A stretch of DNA of 64,000 bases from Dromaius novaehollandiae (taxonomy: Eukaryota > Chordata > Aves > Casuariiformes > Dromaiidae). Below are positions 26,001 to 39,200 of the stretch, one piece after another. The stretch is taken from contig NC_088098.1 of the NCBI RefSeq assembly GCF_036370855.1, forward strand, positions 137,660,721 through 137,724,720, read 5' to 3'. A program made the translations under genes and the position numbers. The notes under the pieces were generated by a model. That model was not told where the DNA came from. It saw only the letters and a list, made by a program, of their open reading frames with translations, and did no database searches. Within the stretch, counting starts at the first letter, position 1. Each line of letters begins with the position of its first letter.

Positions 26001-26652
26001 AAATTACCTGCAGTTGTATGTCCTCAGTTTATTACTCCTATAGTAATAACATTTGGTTAAAGGTTGTATGCAACCACAGCTCTTCTCTTAGGGTAAGTGC
26101 AGAAAAATGTTAAGCTCCTTTATCAAATACCGAAATAGTATCATTCTCCAGTGTGAACACATATGTGTCATTACAGCACAATAAGAGACAAACGAGTCCA
26201 GGCTAGCTGGTAAGTAAAAGCTTGTGAAAGGGCAGCAGAAAAATCAAACAAGTTGTAAAAGAAAGACCAAAAAGGTCCAAAACACAATCTGGAAAATCAT
26301 ATTGTTTATGACCTTGATAAAAGCTAGAAAGAGCTTTTGGGCAAAGTACTGTCAGGAAAAGGTACTTGGAACCATAGAAAAGCTTGATTTCTGATGAGTT
26401 TGGGGAAAGACTTCGAAATTATTTGCAAATACTTCTATAACATTTCATGGAAGGAACATCTGCCTCTTGTCAGTCTCAGTTTCTACCTGGGAAAACCTTT
26501 AAGGTCTTGAATATTTTGCTAACAGTTCTTGCTTGGGCATGTGGGAAATTGTCAGGTGAATTTTCTAGTGACAAATAATTCTAACTACAACATATAAAAA
26601 ATGCAAAATTTTATCCAAAACACATCATCACATTTCAGATCAAATGCTTAGA
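20061..26652. other. AT-rich non-coding DNA
   Basis: No repeat family or exon could be assigned with confidence. Near 22720-22745 the string CTGACCCAAGTCCCATTAG resembles a motif seen in old amniote repeats, but the match is too short to call. Confidence 0.45.
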
Positions 26653-26686
26653 GAGTCATGCTCAGGTCATGCATAGGTCATGCTCA
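26653..26686 (+). promoter_or_regulatory. DR5 nuclear-receptor element (RAR/RXR type) with a third half-site
   Basis: AGGTCA (26664-26669) is followed after five bases (TGCAT) by a second AGGTCA (26675-26680) on the + strand. This is the textbook direct-repeat-5 element bound by RAR/RXR heterodimers. A weaker half-site, GAGTCA (26653-26658), precedes it, also at five-base spacing, so three half-sites lie in an 11-bp array. Ignoring composition, a perfect DR5 is expected about 0.008 times in 64 kb on both strands. Function depends on conservation and occupancy, which cannot be seen here. Confidence 0.6.
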
Positions 26687-27737
26687 ACAATTTTAGCGAA
26701 GAAAATATGTTTAGTTTTGTAGGAGGAATACAGTCTGGCTACAGTAGCCCTGTATTGCCAGGAAAAGTACCCATAAAGCACAGATAATGTATTTCCAGCA
26801 CTGTACTTGCTAGCATGCTTCATCTGTGAATTGTATCAGGGAGATACGGATCATGTTCCTTGTCTTTCTGTCTTGCACCTATTACTTCAGTTATAGATTT
26901 CTCTATACTGAGAGCTAGGCTGAGAGTGTAGGCTACCAAAATCATCACGTCAGAGTGTGGAGGCAGTGCAATGAAGGGCCAGATAAATGACTGCAAGGCT
27001 AAGTGAAGATAGGAGCAAGCGCTGTTATTCCCCCAAACTGGGATCATTGTTTTTACTGTGATCCAAGCCATTCTCACCACAATGTGGCACCAACTGACAA
27101 CGTTTTTGTCCAATATGTGTTTATACCTATAGGAATCATCAGTTAATTTTTCAATACATGTTAAGGTTTAAATCTGCATGCCTTGTTTTCTGTACTATGT
27201 ATATAAAAACATGAACAGTTTCAAAATATACTGACAATTTCCAAGAACTCCCTCCTATATTGGAAAAATGTAGATAACTTCATTTTTAAAATAAAATCCT
27301 ATTAAAATGTTCAGGAATGGAAAATACCATACTAAAATTGGATAAGAGAGGCTGCCCATTAACAGCTTTTTGCCTAAGGCAAAAGTAGGGGAAAATCTCA
27401 TAAGGAGTTTTTCAAATATCTGATATTTCAGCTCTCTGACAAGACTGAAATTAAGAGGGGGGAACCCTCTCCTAAACCCTTCATTCCTAGTCTAATTTTT
27501 GGAAGGCCCCCGCGTTATGCAAAACCATCATGAATTGATGAAATGTCTTTGATACAGCATAGCATTTTTAGCAAAGAAAGTTTCAATCAAATCTTTTGAT
27601 CATTTTATAAAACAACTGGTAATATTTTTGAATTACTAGTCTGAAGAATAAGTCTTAGCTTTGAGACTCCCTCACTGGTGTGGAATATTAGTAAACATCT
27701 GTATACCTCTGAAATTGGAATATTTTCATCCTTCTCA

Positions 27738-27782
27738 TCTCCTCTCCTTCTTCCCTTCCCTTCCCTTTCCTTCCCTTCCCTC
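27738..27782 (+). repeat. Polypyrimidine tract, CCCTT-type, ending in CAG
   Basis: Forty-five uninterrupted pyrimidines made of CCCTT/CCTTT units are followed directly by AGCAG. The tract is a simple repeat, but it also has the shape of a very strong 3' splice acceptor on the + strand. Confidence 0.9.
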
Positions 27783-28190
27783 AGCAGCTTGCTGAGGTAG
27801 CATGTGTGTGAGGATTCTCAGGAAATACATATTTCCGGGCCAGTTTCCAATCTAAGAGCAACAGTCTGATTTCAGATAGCAGACTTTAGTTGTCTTGGCA
27901 AGCCTGAATCATTTTTCTGTTTAACAGTTATAGTTACTACGAGCTGTCAGAAAGAACTGCATTTTACAACATATATCCTCTTACTGTGAAACTATAAGGA
28001 AACAGAGTTATTACAGTAGTTCTAGTCATAAGGCTAGTTTAATGGTTTATTAATGTTTCTGTCATAAATCTGCATTTTTAGAGTTTTCTTTTAAAGTCTG
28101 AACTAGGAAAGTCGATGTATTTATGGAAAGAAATTGTACTAAACATTCTAATAATAAGTCAGTTTTAAGTAACAGCACAAAATAATTGCA

Positions 28191-28382
28191 ATGAGTGAGG
28201 TTTTATTATTATTGTTAATCTTATTTATTATGGTGATGCCTGCAGACTGCCAAGATTGGGACTCAGTTCTGTACAAACACACAAAATTGGATACTTTGCA
28301 TTTCTTGTACCTTGGATCAGCTGATTTTCATCAGACCTGGCTGGATAACTGGATTATATACTTTTTAAAGGATTGGCCTTAA
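28191..28382 (+). CDS. Hypothetical 63-aa ORF with hydrophobic leader
   Basis: An ATG at 28191, with G at -3, opens 63 codons. The start MSEVLLLLLILFIMVMPADC looks like a signal peptide, with possible cleavage before or after the cysteine, and is followed by a polar, Trp-rich tail. Much of the leucine run comes from a short TTA/TTATT-rich stretch, so the hydrophobic leader may be a by-product of simple sequence. No family, promoter or polyadenylation context is recognised. Confidence 0.15.
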   Translation: MSEVLLLLLILFIMVMPADCQDWDSVLYKHTKLDTLHFLYLGSADFHQTWLDNWIIYFLKDWP

Positions 28383-30787
28383 CCCAAAGCTCATTAAAGT
28401 TAGCAGAATGACTCCTATGTAAATTCAGTTGATTTTGAATTAAGCTTACGACAAGAATAAAGCTCTGCTATTCATGCTCTGAGTTGGAAGCTGCCAAAAC
28501 ACATCTTTATTGCAGTCTGTGTTTTCTCCTAGCCTGTTTCACACTGCTGTTCCTTGGCTTTCAGCGCTGCAGAAAGTGGCTCGCAGGTCATGGAACTTGC
28601 AGATGCAGAAGTCGTGATTTGGGAATGACCAAATACTGCCCTCTGTGCCACACAAACCACCTGCTTCCCTAGCTATTTCTGTGAGTTACCTTGGAGGACC
28701 ATCCATTTGGAGTTATGCTCTGAGATACGGATACCAATGCTCTGTGAGCCATGACACTTTATTGCTAGCATCCAGAGAAGAACTTGCTGGCATAAAGTAG
28801 AGAAGCTAAATCTGAAAATTGACCTGACAATTCTGCCCATAACTAGAATGATCATTGCTAATTAAAATGGAAAAAGGTCAAGTAATTTAATTTTCCCACA
28901 GCAATCTTTGAATGTCCTTCTCTTTCTTTTAAACTGTTGCCCAGCTAGGGCTGGACTCCTGAGAGGGTTGAGAATGGACTGCTAAATATTTCACAAGTGG
29001 AAATATATGGCATACATTTCAACCCTGTATCTGTATATGTATGCACATCTCTTACAGCCATAAGTTTAGTAGTTGTCAGTTACTTACGGACATGTTCATA
29101 TTTTTTATCACTATTTACATCTTCCTGAAATTTAAAGCCTGGAAAGAATGCATTTTGTAATGGCAAAGATCCCTCCAGCTCCAGGTGCAGAGGAGTGCAT
29201 CTAGGAATGCTCAAGGCTAAGTGCTTTTGACACTGCAATGTTATTGCCTTGGAAACAAAGAACTGACCATTGCTTAAGGTAGTGGATGGCAAGGAGTTGT
29301 CTTTGGTTCCTAGTCTGCTAAAAGACATGTTGTAACTCTGTGCAAGGCACTGGGAGTCTGGCTCCTGTGTAAAATATGAGAGAGAGGGGAGAAATCAGTG
29401 ACTCATACAACTTTACTCAGTATTGGACCTGATTAATATATTACATCTTTCAACTTAAAAATGTGATCAGCCCTACTCAAAGCTGTTTCCTCAGCTTGTA
29501 TGTCACCAAAAATGGTGCAGGTGTGTCAGAGAATCAGCCTGAGAGAAATTACATTCACAACACTCAGCTGAGGTCAAATGGGCTGTACTGATGTCCTCTT
29601 GCTGAGCATCTGGCCTGTTTCTTTGAAAGTAATTTACACATTGTCTTATCCCAAAAGTAGTGCTGTGGAATATTTACTAGGAAATGTCATAGGAATGAAG
29701 ATTGAGTTAGGTTTACCTGTTCTTTTTTAACCTTTTAAAGAGACCAGTAGCAATACTTATTTTTTTTTCCTTAACTTGTTTTCCTAAAACAGGAACTACA
29801 TTCATAGCGATTTTATCTGAAAGTATTTCTTTTCTTTTCTTACAGTGATTATATCGCTATATAGAAATAGCCACTTAGTGAGATGCAAAAAGCAAACTGA
29901 TGCACATAAAGTTTTTTGTCCTTGAGTACATTCTGATTTTTGTTTTGTAAATTCTTGTGACTTCGTAAGTCTCAAAGTCTCAAATTTTCATAATTTCTGT
30001 ATTTTACTGCTCTAAGGGTAAAAATTGTAAAGAGCATAAGAATTTAATTATAAGTAGAGAGAGAGCTGGAATCCTAACAGCTGTGACACATTATAGAAAT
30101 AATAGGGCTATTTGAAAATTATATGTTAAAACTGGAGTTATATCTATTGAAACCAGAGATATCCGTTTGTTCTTGTAAGCATGGCCTGTGGCGGATTTGA
30201 AAAGAAAATGTTAGTAAAAGTTAGTTATTATTCTTGTTTCTCTGCAAGAGTATCTGCCACCCTAGGTAGAATATGGCTATAGAATTGGATGAGTTGGCAT
30301 TTAGCACATTTGAAGGAGTGAAGACATCTGCATGAGAAAGACAAATTGCAGGTGAGAGTCAAGAGAGCAGGGAACGAGTTGAAGTGGATCTTATACCAAT
30401 AGATGAAATCTTAATTTTTTCAGAAAGTTATTTGCTGTCGGGGTTTTCTGTTTCTGCAGTTGTCCTATGTGACCAATCCATTGTATGCTCTGAGGGAGCA
30501 GAAACATCCAGGAAGTGCGTAAAAACAAGTAGTGTGAGAATGGCTGAAAATGATTATCTAAAGGCAAACTGGCTATCGTTCATGAAAATTAAAATTAACA
30601 AAATAGTTTCTTGTTTATAGCTCTAATTTAGATTCTAGGTTTGTTTTGTTTTGTTTTTTAAACAGAAAAGTGAGTTTCCATGCATCTTTGTGGGGTATTG
30701 ATGAAAACCACAATATCTCTATCATAGATCTGAAATACCTTGGTTTGGAATTTCTGTCCTCACACCTACTTTTGTTAGAGAGTTAAG

Positions 30788-30812
30788 ACACACACACACA
30801 CACACACACACA
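30788..30812 (+). repeat. (AC)n microsatellite
   Basis: A pure AC dinucleotide run of about 12.5 units. Confidence 0.95.
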
Positions 30813-33101
30813 TTTACATCCTGTATATGTTTGGAAAGGGACTGTATTTGATCAGGTCTAAAACGTATAGTATGGTAGTTTGTATTTATAAATATAATTT
30901 CTTTAGAAAGCTTATAGTCTCAGGGGAAATGCATATAGTATCACTGACAACCTTCTCCCCTTTCTGATGTGTTTTTAGAAGAATGCTGATTTTGATAGTT
31001 TCATTTAAGTTTTATAACTTACATACGGTAAGTTTCTTAAAATGATGGGATTTTTCTCTCTGTAAGGGGTGGCTCTGACAGCGCTGCTAATAAAGAGTAG
31101 AACATCACAGAAATTAATGCTGAGCTAAATTCAACTTTGAAAAAAGCTTAGGTCAGTCAGTAAGTAGTATCAGATGAACAAACTGATGCATTTGGCCTGC
31201 TCTATCGGCTGTAACATCATCTGCAATATTGCACCTTCATCAGAAATGCTCCAATGACCTTGGCAAAAAAAAAGTAATACAGAGAATTGACTAAGTAGAG
31301 GGCCTACATGGAATGCTGATGTTCTGAAGGCCTGAATACTACAGCAGTCACAGCAGGTCAGAGCAACCCCAGTAACTATATTTTGTGAGCATTACTGCTC
31401 ATTATTCAGATTGGTAGGAGCACTTACTACATAGATTATCAGCAGAACAGCAATTTTCCTTCTATTTTTGGTATGATTCATCAGTACTTACTTCAGATTC
31501 TGTTCTGCAGTCCATTACTTGCTACTCTAGGTATGTCCCCAGGAATTCTTAAGTTAAGGGCCCCACAGTTTATATGAGCCTGTCTGTTTCATCACCAGAT
31601 ATTACATTTTTCCCCATTAATGTCTTTTGAAACATTTGATTTCTAGCCAAATATCTGACAGCAAAATCAGTGTGATGCTTCTATCCCATTTCTAGAAATC
31701 AGTTAATTAGACTCCCTTGGGGCCCCAAAGAAAAGCCTCTTATGTTTTTCAGTTTAATTTCTCCTGTATCCATTTGTGTTAGTGCTTTGTGAGAGAATAC
31801 TCATATTCTATTGCTTGTTTAGTTTATTTCTTTCTTTAATTTTGGTTCTTCTTCAGTGTCAAAAATAATTTATCTTAAGAATTTATTGCAGACCTCTAGT
31901 CTAAGAGGAGTTAGAACACAGGATTTTAAAATCTTATTCCTCTCTTCAAATTTCCCTCTGTCTCAAATTCAGGGCACTTGCTATTTAGGGGGCATATTTG
32001 TGGCAACTGTGGCCTATTACATTGTTAATAATATGAAAGTGAAATTAGTATGAAACAGATAGCATAAAGCTGTTCCCCCTTCCATCTTCCACCTTCCTTC
32101 AATCTGTTTTAACAGCAGAACAAGTTCCAAGGAAAATCTGGAAGAAGAAAGAGAAATATATGAAAGGAGGGGGTTGTCAAAAAAGGGAAGATTTAAGCAT
32201 GCCCATAGGACAGCAAACAGTTCATTTATAAACACCTGTCTTGTGCATACACACTGCCATTTTGTTACCTGTAAAGCACTGAAGTGCTAGAATGATGACA
32301 AATTTCCATATATTCAAGAGCATACATAAAAGTTTAATTTTGAACTCTGCTATTCAACTGTTAATTCTGAGCCTGCTCCCATTGAAATCAATGATAGTTT
32401 TACTCTTTAATTAATAGGAGATAGCTTGGGATCTCTCTAATTAGGCAGAGTGAAAGAGGAAAACACTTCCTAACATTCTCTGGCCTCCAGCTACTAATAA
32501 CATTCTTTGATATTCTTGTCATTAATCTCTGTAACATTCACAAACACGTGCCTAAACCTTGCAGGAAGGGCAATACTGTAAAAAACAAAAAAATAAAAAA
32601 AACAACCAAACAGCCAAAAGGAGAATAGACTGATAGACCTTAAACTACTTAGAAATGTTGATTAAACGAGAAAACAGAGTAAGGAGTTCTCAGTTTTTCT
32701 TTCCCTCTCCCCAGCCCCCAAAACACAGAACAAACTTGCTATGTTAGATTTCTCTGTAACAAAAATTGCACTCCTCGCACTGCAGCATACTGAAACAATT
32801 CCAAGCCTTCACTCTGCTTCACTGTTAACAGAGTTTCATTATATTTCAGCTCTCTGTGGCCCCATTATATATGATGGAACAAAGCCATTAACCCCTTCAT
32901 ATCTCCCTTAAAATGTAACTTTCCTCCAGTGAAGAGCTCTGTATATGACTTTACAAAAGAGAGAGCTCTTGGGAGCTCTCTCAGTCCATTCAATTCAATA
33001 GCCCACAATTGCTTTGAGTAGGCACAGTAAGTGAGTAAGTAAATTTCCAGATGGCAGTTAAAAGATGGGATCAAAAAGCACAAGTTCTCCAACACCAACT
33101 T

Positions 33102-33150
33102 ATAGAAAAGAGGGCTGTAAAGGACTTCAGGAGGTCATTTAGTTCTGAAC
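33102..33150 (-). mobile_element. Possible short CR1-like 3'-end relic
   Basis: TAAAGGACTTCAGGAGGTCA followed by TTTAGTTCTGAAC resembles the antisense reading of a CR1-family 3' end (GGGACCT...GGTCATCTAGTCCAACC). If real it is a heavily decayed fragment of about 50 bp on the minus strand. Confidence 0.35.
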
Positions 33151-33182
33151 ACTTCTGAAATATAAGGCTAACAGCTGCATTG

Positions 33183-33250
33183 CTATATATAAATATATGT
33201 ATATATACACGTGTATATATAGATATTATATATATGTCTGTATATATCTC
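33183..33250. repeat. TA-rich tract with a perfect 22-bp palindrome
   Basis: This is degenerate (TA)n sequence. Positions 33200-33221 form a perfect palindrome centred on ACACGTGT, so the centre contains the E-box CACGTG. Such tracts readily form cruciforms and vary in length. Confidence 0.9.
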
Positions 33251-36200
33251 TCAAAATGGTGTTCTGTTGACCAACACCTTGAAATGAAGAATGACCAATC
33301 TCACACAGGAGGGGTCCTCTGCTCTATTTTTTTCTGTGCTTCCACGGCAACATAAGTTCAGCTACAGTTTTCCTGTACCTGTGACATAAAACAAAATGTA
33401 TTCGCAGAAAGAAAATCAGGCACTTCTTGGCTCACTAAGAGCCAGCTCTGTGCATACCTCCACCATGACACCACACAAGCTCTTTGGCACCAACACCCTG
33501 TATCTGTGGGATGGACCTCTCTGTGCCCCTTTCTCCTTCATTCCAGTGTCTCTGATCTTCCCCACCAGCCCCTTTTTCCTCTTCTCTCAAAAGCGGAAAG
33601 TCATGTGAGAGGCTCTGTTCTCTTCCTCCATTTCAGAGTTCACCATATTGCCCCTGCCAGGGGTTGTGTGCTGTACAGATCGGCTCCCCATGTTCCCTGC
33701 TCGGAGGCAGGAGTAGCACAGGCTACTTGTTTGCCCTTTGCCTATACTGCAGGTATGTGTTGCATCATTCAGTAGGTAAGCAGGGATCTTGTTATGTGAC
33801 AAGGTGTTAGTGGGAGCAGTTGTTTGAATTGTAGGGAACTGCAGGAAGAGCGTCATGCTGTGGCTGTGGGAAACCTCTTTCATTTTTCTCCCAGATTAAT
33901 ACAATTCTGGCTAGGAGACTACCAGTGCCTCAGATTCTTGAATTCATCAATGCCTTCTGGAAAAGTTATCCCAAGGGGGAGAGGAGAGAAAAAATACCAA
34001 AATCCCCTTGGGTTCTAGATTCTTACAAAGTTTCTCAATTCACGGCCAGTTGAGCCTGGCATTGGACTACACCCAGAGCTGTGGGATGGAAGAAATTCAG
34101 CTTCAGTGCAGATTTTTGGGTATCATGTGAATACATGATGACCTCTCATGTGACTTGGCTGAAGCCTACAGCCCTTGTTCTGTGAGGTGGTCACGGAGCA
34201 GAGTCCCCGAGTAATGTGGGTCATCTATCGAGATGCTCATGACTTTTATATTCTTTCCGTGGCCTTTTCCAAAGAAGTAAATTTCAGTTAAATTAAACAA
34301 ACACCAAAAAACAGGAAGAAGAGAGGTTTGCAGGAGTGACTGAGTGGTTTCTGTTTATTTCCTGTGCTTGGTTTCACCAAAAGCTGCATGAATCAACTCA
34401 AGTACCCATGAGACATTTTTAACTCATCATCAACATAGCAAAATTCTTCCCCCTCACTCCACACTCTTTGACCCTGCTCACTACCTGAGTACGCTTTGGA
34501 ATATTTTTATAGATCATATTCTTAAGGAGGATGTCCTTAACTAAATATTTTCCATAAAAGAATATTCTGAAATGTTGTTTTACATGGATTATATAACATA
34601 CATATTTATATTCACATAAACTTAGATCTCCGCTTTCCTTAATCTTTCTGACAAACTTATCAAATGAAGATAACATAAAAAGCATTCCTGCAGGTATGTC
34701 AATATCATGTTTCACATGTCTGTGTATTCCTTGTTTATTCAAGAAACCCCCTTACCATAAATGCCCATTGCATTTTCAAATATCATGAGGGAGCTGGTAC
34801 TCTGCTTGAATTCTCTGCTTAAGGAGGATTGTCAGCAGTATTTATGTTTCCTTGAGAAGGTCCAGCATCTTGATTTCTGAATGTGCTGGTGAGAATTTGT
34901 TGTTGTAAATACTGCAGAATAACAGTGTGGGGATATAGTGAGCTTTGGATCAGCTTGTTTGGACACAGGAAGCTGGAGTGGTGGGATGATTCATCTGTTT
35001 TAAAGCAGGCTGTTACAGGTTTTCTACAAATCCCAATTAGTCCCTGATTAGAAAGTGCTTTGTTACGTACTACTATATTTAGCCTGTTCTACGCTGCTTT
35101 TGATGCTTCTGCTATGGTCATTTGATAAAATTTTTAAATGTGTTACATATCCTGTCATTCATATCATGCTCCATGAATCCTTAAACAGTTTTTGGCCTCT
35201 GAGACAAGATTTTTGGGGCAGACTGGGTCTTTTAAAGTGAGGATTAAACTTTCAGGACTCTAAAACATGGCGAATGTAGAAGGGCAATTCATATTTAGTG
35301 AGATCAGAAAGTTTTTTTCTAGCCTTCAGAGGCAAAATGATTTAGGCACATTGAGGTAGAGTTTTCAGAAAAGGTAATTAGAATTGTCAGATTGGAAAAA
35401 AGATTTCTTTTACTGCAGCCAAGAATGTTCATCATAGATTAATGGGATTTTGAGTCAGGTTTTTAATATAATGGGTGGAAATAGTGTTTTTCCCTTTCTT
35501 ACACTGAAACTATCTTTCTGTGAAATGAACATGACATCAGCTTAGTTGAAATGCATCTTAATTGCATTGGTTGAATTCATGTTGAAAAAAAGAATTAGTA
35601 TATTTATATTTGCTTTTATTATCCTGTGCTTAAATATACAGAATTTTTCCTCATATACTTAATGGCAGTTCACTTCATATACCACATGATTGTCTGTGAA
35701 GATAATGTTCATATATTTCAGTTTTTTTCAGAGGTTTCTTTCAGACACTTTACAGAAATCAAAAATATGATCTTTGAACTGAAGAGTTGGAGGGAATGTG
35801 AGGGTTTGTGTTATTGCAGAAGCTGCACTACTTTTAATTTAAATCATCCTTGAGAACATCAAACAACCAGGTGCAAGATAATCTGATATGGCAAATTAAA
35901 ACTGATATATGAATAGGGTTATCATATATCCAGGTTTTCCTAGTTTTTTTTCCTTATGCAAACGCTTTTTTAAGCAGTATTTTAAGTCTGCATGTGTACT
36001 GAGTCCATTCATCAGTCCAGTCTGTTGCATCAGTTTAAGTGAGCAGTTATAAAATTGTACCCTTTTGTTGTAATAGTACAACTGTGTAGGTAGGCGAAGC
36101 TATAGGGTGCAGAGGTAAGTACAGGGCAAGTTAGGGTATGAAATGGTAAGAGACTAATTCTCCATAAAACAGGCTTTTGTCTGTGTGCTTGCTATTGCCA

Positions 36201-39200
36201 CAAGGTACACAGAAAATTGCTTGTCTTTGTAAGGCTTGCCATATTTGTATTCTGCATTAAATTAATAGTGTCCAAACCCTGACTTAGATTTCTGCAACCT
36301 ACATTCAAGAATTTTTTTCATTAGTAGCAGTGGTAAACTGTGATCCTTTGTGATTAGTCATAGAGATGTTATATTCTGCCTTTATAGTCATGAAACATAC
36401 TCCCATGTACTTTTTCCATTGTCTGTTTATATTGCAATAAATCACTGAAATATCTCTTCCTGCTTGATTGTGGACTAAAGCCTTATTGAAGAATCTGTGA
36501 GATCTTCCTATTGTATATTATGACATTTTTTCATAACAATAGGCTGTGGTGACATAAATTTGGAAGAGAAATCTGCCCCTAGTTAGTAAAATAGTCTTAC
36601 TCAGATACGGTTATCTTCCACAACAACAAGAGGGGAAAATAAAGAAGCACTGCTAATTGGGGAATCATGGGAAATAATGTAGAGAAGCAGTATAGCAAAG
36701 TGGGCTGAACAAATACAGATATATATTATTACACTCACTGATCTGCTTACTAATACTGCCTCTACAAGACCAGTTAACGTGAAGAAAAACCTAAATATTA
36801 AGTCTCATAATGGATATTTACAAATATTAGATTTAGTTCAGGGAGGATGGTCCCTTTAGGTTCTGTCTACATTCAAGGGAGAGAGTCAGGTTCCTCTTAA
36901 GCAGCAGCTTAACTCTAAGTGTCCAGGTGCCCTGTAGGAGCCACTGCCCAAGAAAGGGCACTGCTTTGCGGTCTTGTGTCAACTTGCAGAGCCTGTTCCT
37001 TTCTCCAGTGGAAGCCCAAATGCTGTACAAGCCTCAGCCTCCTGACATTAGACTCACTTTTCTCAGCTACCTTTGCAGACCTGTTGGAAGTGATTCACAG
37101 AGCATCACTACTCCACCGACCACATGTTGAAAACCTCTGCCATAACTGGATACATGGGAGACTAACCTGGCTGTGGTGAGCCTTTCTGAATATTGCCAGG
37201 GCTCCTTCCCCTTCCCCATGCCCACAGGAGGTGCCATGGAGTACAACTGTGTGTGTATTTCTCTGCCTTGGGCCAGTGTTGCTTAGTCCTGAACTTAAGA
37301 CAACTTTCTCTATGACGCATAAGCTGTAACTTTCTCTTTTGCTCCCTTCCCTTCTCTTCCATTTCCTTGATAAGGAAGGAGCCTTTAATTTTCTTGTAAG
37401 TGATCACTTGCATTTTAGAGAGCTTCAGGAAATTAGATCAGGGAATCGTCTTGCATTTGCTTATGGCACTGAACTCTGAAAGTCTGGGCAGCAGCCAGCA
37501 AGTTGTCACATTAAAAATAAATCAAGAAAAAAGGCAATAGGATGCACTCTTTTCCCTTCAAACTGGGGAAAAGCTATGGGGCAGAGTGGTGATGTAGTAG
37601 TTGTCTGCCATAGAAGACTGTAATGTCTTTTTTTGTTTCTGCATAAAAAGTTGCTTCAACAGCTAATACATTCAGCATGTACATGAGCCTTGATGGCTCA
37701 TCACATGATTCCCTGACCTGTTTGATTATAATGGTTGACAGATGCCAGATGAAACAGACAGTAATGGTACTTTGCTGTAGCATGATGTTCTGGGGAAATA
37801 TGTAGGATGATGTTGGTAGGTAGAGATCATGATTTTTTTAGATTATTTGGTATAACTGGAAAGGTTTGAAGAGCTTTTGGTCACAAAAGCCCTTGTAAAG
37901 ACCTGAATGTAATAGATGTTGTTCGGGGGTTAGCTCTTTGCTTAGCTGTAGGAACAGGAATTTATGGCTATAGTCTTTGTCCTGCACTTTAAACCTTCAC
38001 AGAGGGCTGGCAAGTCCAACAAATACTTTGGCAACTACTCATTTGCTTATTTCCAGAGAGATTTCTTAAGCATTAGCAATGGAATAACAGGAACTGAAGC
38101 GCTGAGCTCTGCTCTTACGAAGCAAACACATTTGCTTTCTAAGAACATTAGAAAATGAGATCTATACAATAATGACCGACAGCTCTAGCAGGGCTCTCTG
38201 TCATGCTCAGGTGCTCATCATCAGGAAACATCTAAAAGATATATGCCCTGACATATCCTCTGGCTCCATAGCATTTGATAAAGTGCTAATGATAAAAATA
38301 ACTGTAGCTGGAAAAGCAGTAGTCATAGTTCACAGTTTTTAATTTTGTGTCTTGCTTGTTTTTAGACTACAGTAATAACACCTGAGTTGCTGAAGTGTAC
38401 CTCTGAGGCATAGCTGATTACCTTAAATGGGAAGGATGATTTTTGAAGGTCGTCTGTTTGCTCAGAAGTGCAATAGAGTATTTTCATGTATTTCTACAGA
38501 TTTTAGAAACAGTTAACAGCAAGGATCTTCAGATGCTAAATAAGAACAACCCTCTAGATGCAAGGAGACACTTTCTACAAGCAGCCTAGCAACTTAAACA
38601 GCACTAGAAAATACATATCATCATCTGTTCCTGATTCAACATTTTATAATTAAGAAAGTGAAGAATATGAGTCTCACGTGCTGTTCCCGTTATTAGGTCT
38701 AACAGATATATACACTCTCTACATGTCTAAGATTTTTGAACACAGGCAAGAGATGTATATTTAGTGTGATGCACATATTCTCCGTAAGGAGTATACTGCA
38801 TGATTGTCTGGAGAACCAGCTGTTCAAGCTCAGATATGAGCTTTTGAATAGAGTTCAGTTATGTACAAGAAACATTAAACTTTAAAATGTTTAACTGTAT
38901 ACACAATGGTGGCAGAGGCTGTGTTGGTACATGGTCTCTTCTCTGCTTTGGCTTTACATAAACATTGTAAACAAGTCTTTGAGTTTGGGGCATGTACTTT
39001 TGTCAGGTTAAAAAGTAAATCAGCTACCAGTGGCCGATTCAAATGAAAATTTGATATAACTCAAAAATATTTTATTATATACAGTGATGGAGTACCAAAT
39101 AAGTGGTACATGAAAGCTCTTTTCATGTCCAGAAAAAATTACAGAATAAATGTCAGTGAGAGCCACACTTTACACCTTCAATAGAAGACAGCTATTCAAA

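Larger units (their letters stand above)
26687..33101. other. AT-rich non-coding DNA with simple repeats
   Basis: Contains a polypyrimidine tract (27738-27782), an (AC)n microsatellite (30788-30812) and A-rich DNA near 32580-32602. A string around 32369-32395 (CCCATTGAAATCAATG) resembles a self-complementary motif common in old amniote repeats. One short signal-peptide-like ORF (28191-28382) is listed separately. No gene is recognised. Confidence 0.45.

Noticed and set aside
26820..27113. 97-codon minus-strand ORF with hydrophobic stretches
   Set aside because: It begins at TTG, has no ATG-based start or conserved motif, and its length is within chance expectation.
32369..32410. Self-complementary CCCATTGAAATCAATG motif typical of old amniote repeats
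   Set aside because: The match is limited to about 30 bp and no element boundaries can be drawn.
37117..37140. hAT-like end sequence (CATGTTGAAAACCTCTGCC)
   Set aside because: No inverted partner was found within a few hundred bases on the left.
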